Below, one piece after another: positions 60,447 to 64,000 of a DNA stretch of 64,000 nucleotides (positions are counted from its first letter, which is position 1; each line of letters opens with the position of its first letter). The position numbers and the translations under genes were made by a program. The DNA comes from CAIPAT01 sp041665605 (GTDB lineage: Bacteria; Verrucomicrobiota; Lentisphaeria; Victivallales; Victivallaceae): contig JBAYIO010000009.1 of NCBI GenBank assembly GCA_041665605.1, forward strand, positions 1 to 64,000, in the 5' to 3' direction. The notes under the pieces were generated by a model. It did not search any database, was not told the DNA's origin, and saw nothing but the letters and a program-made list of their open reading frames with translations.

Positions 60447-61877
60447 CTACAGCGCCTTTGCGTCAGTAAGGATGAGTGGATAATCCATCAGCGGCAGATT
60501 CCGGACAACGGTAAGATTGCGTTTTAATTCCATCACGGTCGTGCTGTAGATTTTTCCGCTTACCGGATCAACGAGCACCGGTTCATCCATCTTTTTCTCC
60601 GCTTCGTTCCAAACGTGTACCGAGTGGGATGATTCGATGGGGCTTTCGTTCTGCATGTCGACGGGACGGTAATAGACGTAAAGCGGATAACCTTTGCGGG
60701 TATAGGAATCGGCGATCGCCGTCAAATACTTATCGCGGTCGCTCGTCCATGTGGGGTCGCCGCAAACCGTATTGGCCAGACGGATAAAAAGGTCCTCTTT
60801 GACTGTATCCTGATCAAAGACGGCACACAGCGAGCGCAAGGCGAAATACGCTTTCTTCGGAGTATAGGATAGTCCGTTGAGGAGTCCAAGCATGACCGGT
60901 TTGGTCTCCTTCCCGTCTCCCATCACATAGGGTCTCTCCATCAGGTCGGCCGTGTGGAAATACGAAGACAGCTCCACGCCGTGACGAAGATCGGTGAGCA
61001 GGCGGCGGGTCACCCATTTGGCCTGGATTTCCTCGTTGATGTTGCGGATGCCCAGCCATTCATCGTGATGCCCGGTCATTACCGAGGGACAGCCTGTTTC
61101 GCCCTGCCAGAGTTTCACTTTGGGAGCATGCCGGGAAAGCAGACGGCGCAGGAAGGCGATACCGGAAGCGTAACCCCACTCCGGCACCAGATGGTAGGCA
61201 TGAAAGGAGAGCGCGTAACAGCAATCCCCGAGTCCTGCTACAAGCGCCTCTTCAATGAAATTGAAATCTAATCCGCAGACGGCCCCGCCGATAATCCTGG
61301 CCTGCGGATCAACGCGGTGCACCACTTCGGCAGTCAGACGGGCGAAGCGGGCGTAATCGGCGCCGTCGGGTTTCACATTGCCCCAGCACCATTCACCATT
61401 AGGCTCGTTCCAGATCTCCCAATGCCGAATCCGCTTGTGATAGCGGATGACGAGTGCCTCGACGAAATTCTTCCAGGCCGCCAGAACCTCATCTCCGTAA
61501 TACATGGGGACCGATCCGACGCAACTGGCATGGGGTGCGTCAGTGCAATATAATATATTGCCATAGCTGAGACTGAACCACGGCTCAATGCCGCGGGCGA
61601 GGAGATTGTCCGCGACCGAATCCAGCCATGTGAAATCATAATGGCCTTTTTCCTTTTCGCAGCGTGACCAGCCTGTCTGGCAGCGGGCCCACTTGACGCC
61701 GCACTCGGCTAACGGCTGGTAACATGCATCGGGATTGAAGAGTTCGCGATCGAGAGTTTCAAATCCCACGCTGATGGCTGATGACCGTATCTCATCCGAT
61801 TTTTTCGGCACGAGATTGCTGATGTGTTTCATCCCGTATGCCCAGGGGAAGGGACCGGCATTTTCGTTAAAAATCAT
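60447..61877 (-). CDS. Cytoplasmic clan-A glycoside hydrolase (GH39-like)
   Basis: A 476-residue TIM-barrel glycosidase without a signal peptide. The acid/base Glu is E158 in HWEIWNEPNGEW and the nucleophile Glu is E260 in KLWQGETGCPS, the strand-4/strand-7 spacing of clan GH-A. The N-terminal part with VKWARCQTGWSRCEKEKG and the FDFTWLD-like segment resembles GH39 beta-xylosidases and related families. SD AGGAGG lies 5 nt before the ATG. It is followed (147 bp upstream in coordinates beyond its start) by a second clan-A glycosidase gene on the same strand. Substrate is unknown. Confidence 0.75.
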   Translation of the reverse strand: MIFNENAGPFPWAYGMKHISNLVPKKSDEIRSSAISVGFETLDRELFNPDACYQPLAECGVKWARCQTGWSRCEKEKGHYDFTWLDSVADNLLARGIEPWFSLSYGNILYCTDAPHASCVGSVPMYYGDEVLAAWKNFVEALVIRYHKRIRHWEIWNEPNGEWCWGNVKPDGADYARFARLTAEVVHRVDPQARIIGGAVCGLDFNFIEEALVAGLGDCCYALSFHAYHLVPEWGYASGIAFLRRLLSRHAPKVKLWQGETGCPSVMTGHHDEWLGIRNINEEIQAKWVTRRLLTDLRHGVELSSYFHTADLMERPYVMGDGKETKPVMLGLLNGLSYTPKKAYFALRSLCAVFDQDTVKEDLFIRLANTVCGDPTWTSDRDKYLTAIADSYTRKGYPLYVYYRPVDMQNESPIESSHSVHVWNEAEKKMDEPVLVDPVSGKIYSTTVMELKRNLTVVRNLPLMDYPLILTDAKAL

Positions 61878-62024
61878 AATAACCTCCTTGTGTGTAAACT
61901 CACGGTTGCCGTTTGATCCTGATTAGAATTGATAATCCTTATTTTGATTTAGTTTGCAATTTTCTTAGCGTCAGATTCTTTTTTAATCTTTTATGCATAC
62001 TCATCGTCCGTTTACTTTACCGGT

Positions 62025-63584
62025 TTATAAACGGGTCAACCAAAGAGCGACCACCGACCGAGGGGGAATCTCGAAGTTTTTAAACTCGCCGGACTTGCCG
62101 GGATTAGTCGTTGTCTGAATTTCCCTGCGCCGGGAATCGTTGCGCGCTTCCAGGGAATTGCCGGTAAGGCATTGCCATGAGGAGAGAGCATAACGCGATT
62201 GTGCCGAAAATTCCAGTTTTCTGGGCAATTTTTCCTGATTGACCAGGAGCACTCTCAAGCCGGCCGGCACAGTGACTGCAGCAGCGGAAAAAGAGGCCCC
62301 TTGCTTTTCAAGGACTGTCTGGTCGCCGGAAGCATTCGCCGCCACGACATCTTTACCTTGCTCAAAACATTTATTTATGAGCCGGAAAAGATCGGCCTGG
62401 CCGGTGAGATATGGCGTAACCGGCTGGCTGTTGCCGGCATCATCCCGCTGCGAGTTATAATAGATTCCCCATGGCCCGCTGGAAAGAGAATGCAGACAGG
62501 CGGCGGCGACTGACCGGCTTGTAAGCATGCGGTTGATCCAGTCGGCAGATGAAAGACAGCCGACAAGAGCGTGAGTGGTGTACCAGGATTGTTCCCACCT
62601 GGTTTGCCCTGCTGCTTTTTCCGGCCAGAAACCCCACTCGGTGATCAAGAAGCGGATGCGATTGCTGCCGGTGATTGCCTTAATATCACTTTCCATCATT
62701 TTCTGCCGGATGGTAAAAAAACTATTATCGGGCTGAGTTCCCGTAAAATGCCTGTTGCCGAAATAAGGATGATAGACTAGAAAGTCGATTTCAGATCCCA
62801 GCTCTTTTAACACCGTCTGATGCCATATTTTCCAATCGCCGCCGTATTTCTCTTTGTAATCCTTCTGATGGTTCATCGTCGAAGCCTGGGCGGCGAAATG
62901 CGCCTCCGGGTCCACGCGCTTTATCGCCGCCATCACTTTCCGGCAGCGATCAATATATGACTGTACGGCAGGATAATTTTCATAGGCGTCAGTACCATCC
63001 GATTCATTGCCCAGTTCCCAGGCATGGATGGAAACAGGTTGTTCAACCCCGAGGGCTACCCGTCTGGCCGCCCAGTTTTCACCGCCGTTCTTGTGATTGC
63101 GCGGATCGCCGGTAAGGAACTCGGCCAGGTCGGCCGCCTCCTGCGGGTCCTCCATGAGATTGACGCACCAGACAAGTTTAGCTTGCGGATCGATGGCCCG
63201 TACCTGTTTTATCCACTCGACAGGGCCGTAACCGACCACGAACGGTCCGCGCCATTTTTCGAGTTTCTGCGGAGGCCGGCCGGCAAGCGGACCGATGGCC
63301 TTTTTCCAGGATAAATATTGAGAATTCGTGCCGGAAACGCGGGAAAGGTTAATCGGAAAGCCGCGCAGCAGTTCGAGAAGGTCAGGCCGCAATTCTCCGT
63401 TATTGACGGCTGTCTGCTGTCCGGTCCAGTCGAAGTTGAGCCCCAGGATGCCCGGCTCATAAGGTTTCACTACCCGCCGCTCATCAACGGTAAGCACAAC
63501 CCGTGAAAGATTCTGGGCGGCGGCCAAATGGCTGAACGCGGTTAAGATAAAAAAGGCCAGATAAAATCGTCTTCTGATCAGCAT
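62025..63584 (-). CDS. Secreted GH51-like/clan-A glycoside hydrolase
   Basis: A 519-residue exported glycosidase. Signal peptide about 1-23 (YLAFFILTAFSHLAAAQ). The catalytic pair is E194 in HAWELGNESDG and E316 in FLITEWGFW, as in GH51/GH79-like clan-A retaining enzymes. A C-terminal beta domain (from about 410) with VPAGLRVLLVNQEKLPRKL and IPPRSVVALWL closes the protein, typical of arabinofuranosidase-like folds. It precedes the cytoplasmic GH gene on the minus strand, 147 bp away; together they could degrade one plant or host glycan outside and inside the cell. Confidence 0.75.
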   Translation of the reverse strand: MLIRRRFYLAFFILTAFSHLAAAQNLSRVVLTVDERRVVKPYEPGILGLNFDWTGQQTAVNNGELRPDLLELLRGFPINLSRVSGTNSQYLSWKKAIGPLAGRPPQKLEKWRGPFVVGYGPVEWIKQVRAIDPQAKLVWCVNLMEDPQEAADLAEFLTGDPRNHKNGGENWAARRVALGVEQPVSIHAWELGNESDGTDAYENYPAVQSYIDRCRKVMAAIKRVDPEAHFAAQASTMNHQKDYKEKYGGDWKIWHQTVLKELGSEIDFLVYHPYFGNRHFTGTQPDNSFFTIRQKMMESDIKAITGSNRIRFLITEWGFWPEKAAGQTRWEQSWYTTHALVGCLSSADWINRMLTSRSVAAACLHSLSSGPWGIYYNSQRDDAGNSQPVTPYLTGQADLFRLINKCFEQGKDVVAANASGDQTVLEKQGASFSAAAVTVPAGLRVLLVNQEKLPRKLEFSAQSRYALSSWQCLTGNSLEARNDSRRREIQTTTNPGKSGEFKNFEIPPRSVVALWLTRL

Positions 63585-63877
63585 TTAATGTCTCCAAAGT
63601 TTTCATCCTGCGGTCAGTATTGCCTTGCAGATAATCTAACACTGGCTGGGGGCCGAATCAAATCGCGCTGAATCAGACATCGATGATTTGATAAATCGCA
63701 CATGAAAAAAGAGGGAACATCTCAGGCAGCGGTAACCAGTTTGAAGAACGGCGCGGGGCCGCCTTTGAATTGAGCCGGTTTCGGCGGCGCTCAGCGGCTG
63801 CACGAACTCTTCAGGAAGGCCATGAAGACCACCCCGCAGCGCTTCCGGATTGAGCCGAAAGGTTAACCAGCAACCGT
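63585..63877. other. Spacer with possible gene debris
   Basis: About 290 bp between the secreted glycosidase and a truncated minus-strand gene. The minus strand of 63700-63850 translates in one frame to NPEALRGGLHGLPEEFVQ, which looks protein-like but has no start, so it may be a remnant. Otherwise nothing is recognised. Confidence 0.35.
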
Positions 63878-64000
63878 TTATTTGGAAGTTTTTTCGGATT
63901 TGTCCAGTTTGTCCAGGCGTTCCTGAAGTTTAGACAGTTTCTCCGCCAGCAGGCCGAGTTCCTGGGTCAGTTCCTTGATGCGTTCCGTCTGTTTGGAGAT
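63878..64000 (-). CDS. C-terminus of a coiled-coil protein (truncated by the window)
   Basis: Only the last 40 residues are in the window. They form a heptad-like charged helix (KELTQELGLLAEKLSKLQER, then LDKLDKSEKTSK) ending at a TAA on the minus strand. Tails like this occur in transposase-accessory, SMC-like and ZapB-like proteins; nothing identifies the family. The frame is open to the window edge. Confidence 0.5.
   Translation of the reverse strand: MSKQTERIKELTQELGLLAEKLSKLQERLDKLDKSEKTSK

Overview
The window looks like a chromosomal segment of a PVC-group bacterium, most likely Lentisphaerota (Victivallis-like). This is inferred from gene content. A type III glutamine synthetase, a bacterial V-type ATPase operon with a DUF2764 partner, a split glycine decarboxylase, a TPR/ExbB/ExbD cluster, a candidate exosortase-associated small protein (TIGR04073-like) and Victivallis-style glycoside hydrolases occur together. 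Coding density is high, there are no rRNA or recognisable tRNA genes, and no intact transposase or CRISPR array was seen.

Layout. 1-466: non-coding, with interspersed repeats. 467-5748 (+): leuS and a UPF1-like SF1 helicase. 14236-5749 (-): gyrB, recA, then a tightly packed envelope cluster (large TPR lipoprotein-like/secreted protein, ExbB, ExbD, a TonB-position membrane protein and a membrane zinc ribbon). 14429-16278 (+): an isopropylmalate-synthase-family gene behind a leader that ends in a perfect intrinsic terminator. 25033-16350 (-): a DUF2062 protein, the V-ATPase operon (E, DUF2764, A, B, D, I, K) and a small secreted protein. 25445-27902 (+): glnN, preceded by a sigma-54 promoter and paired upstream palindromes. 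28094-30147: an unknown protein, then phosphomannomutase on the other strand. 30565-34829 (+): a fused KaiC-like/PEP-synthase-like protein translationally coupled to a 2-oxoacid decarboxylase. 39370-34887 (-): gcvT, gcvH, gcvPA, gcvPB.

39400-50600 is the accessory-looking part. A repeat-rich spacer leads into a 2430-residue non-ribosomal peptide synthetase (A-T-C-F-partial C-A-T-TE). It carries an internal formyltransferase domain with an intact catalytic Asn/His/Asp set and a thioesterase with a Cys in the nucleophile position. Two tandemly duplicated GNAT/BioF2-like acyltransferases follow, and a shared 28-bp motif lies on each side of the group. I regard this as the best candidate for an undescribed system: a small formylated dipeptide-type metabolite with possible acyl or aminoacyl tailoring.

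50610-64000: an unrecognised protein, a nitroreductase, MurJ, YchF, the TIGR04073-like protein, queF overlapping argJ, a SPOUT RNA methyltransferase, a YfgM-like TPR protein, a multi-pass membrane protein and two clan-A glycoside hydrolases, one cytoplasmic and one secreted. The window ends in the C-terminus of a coiled-coil protein on the minus strand.
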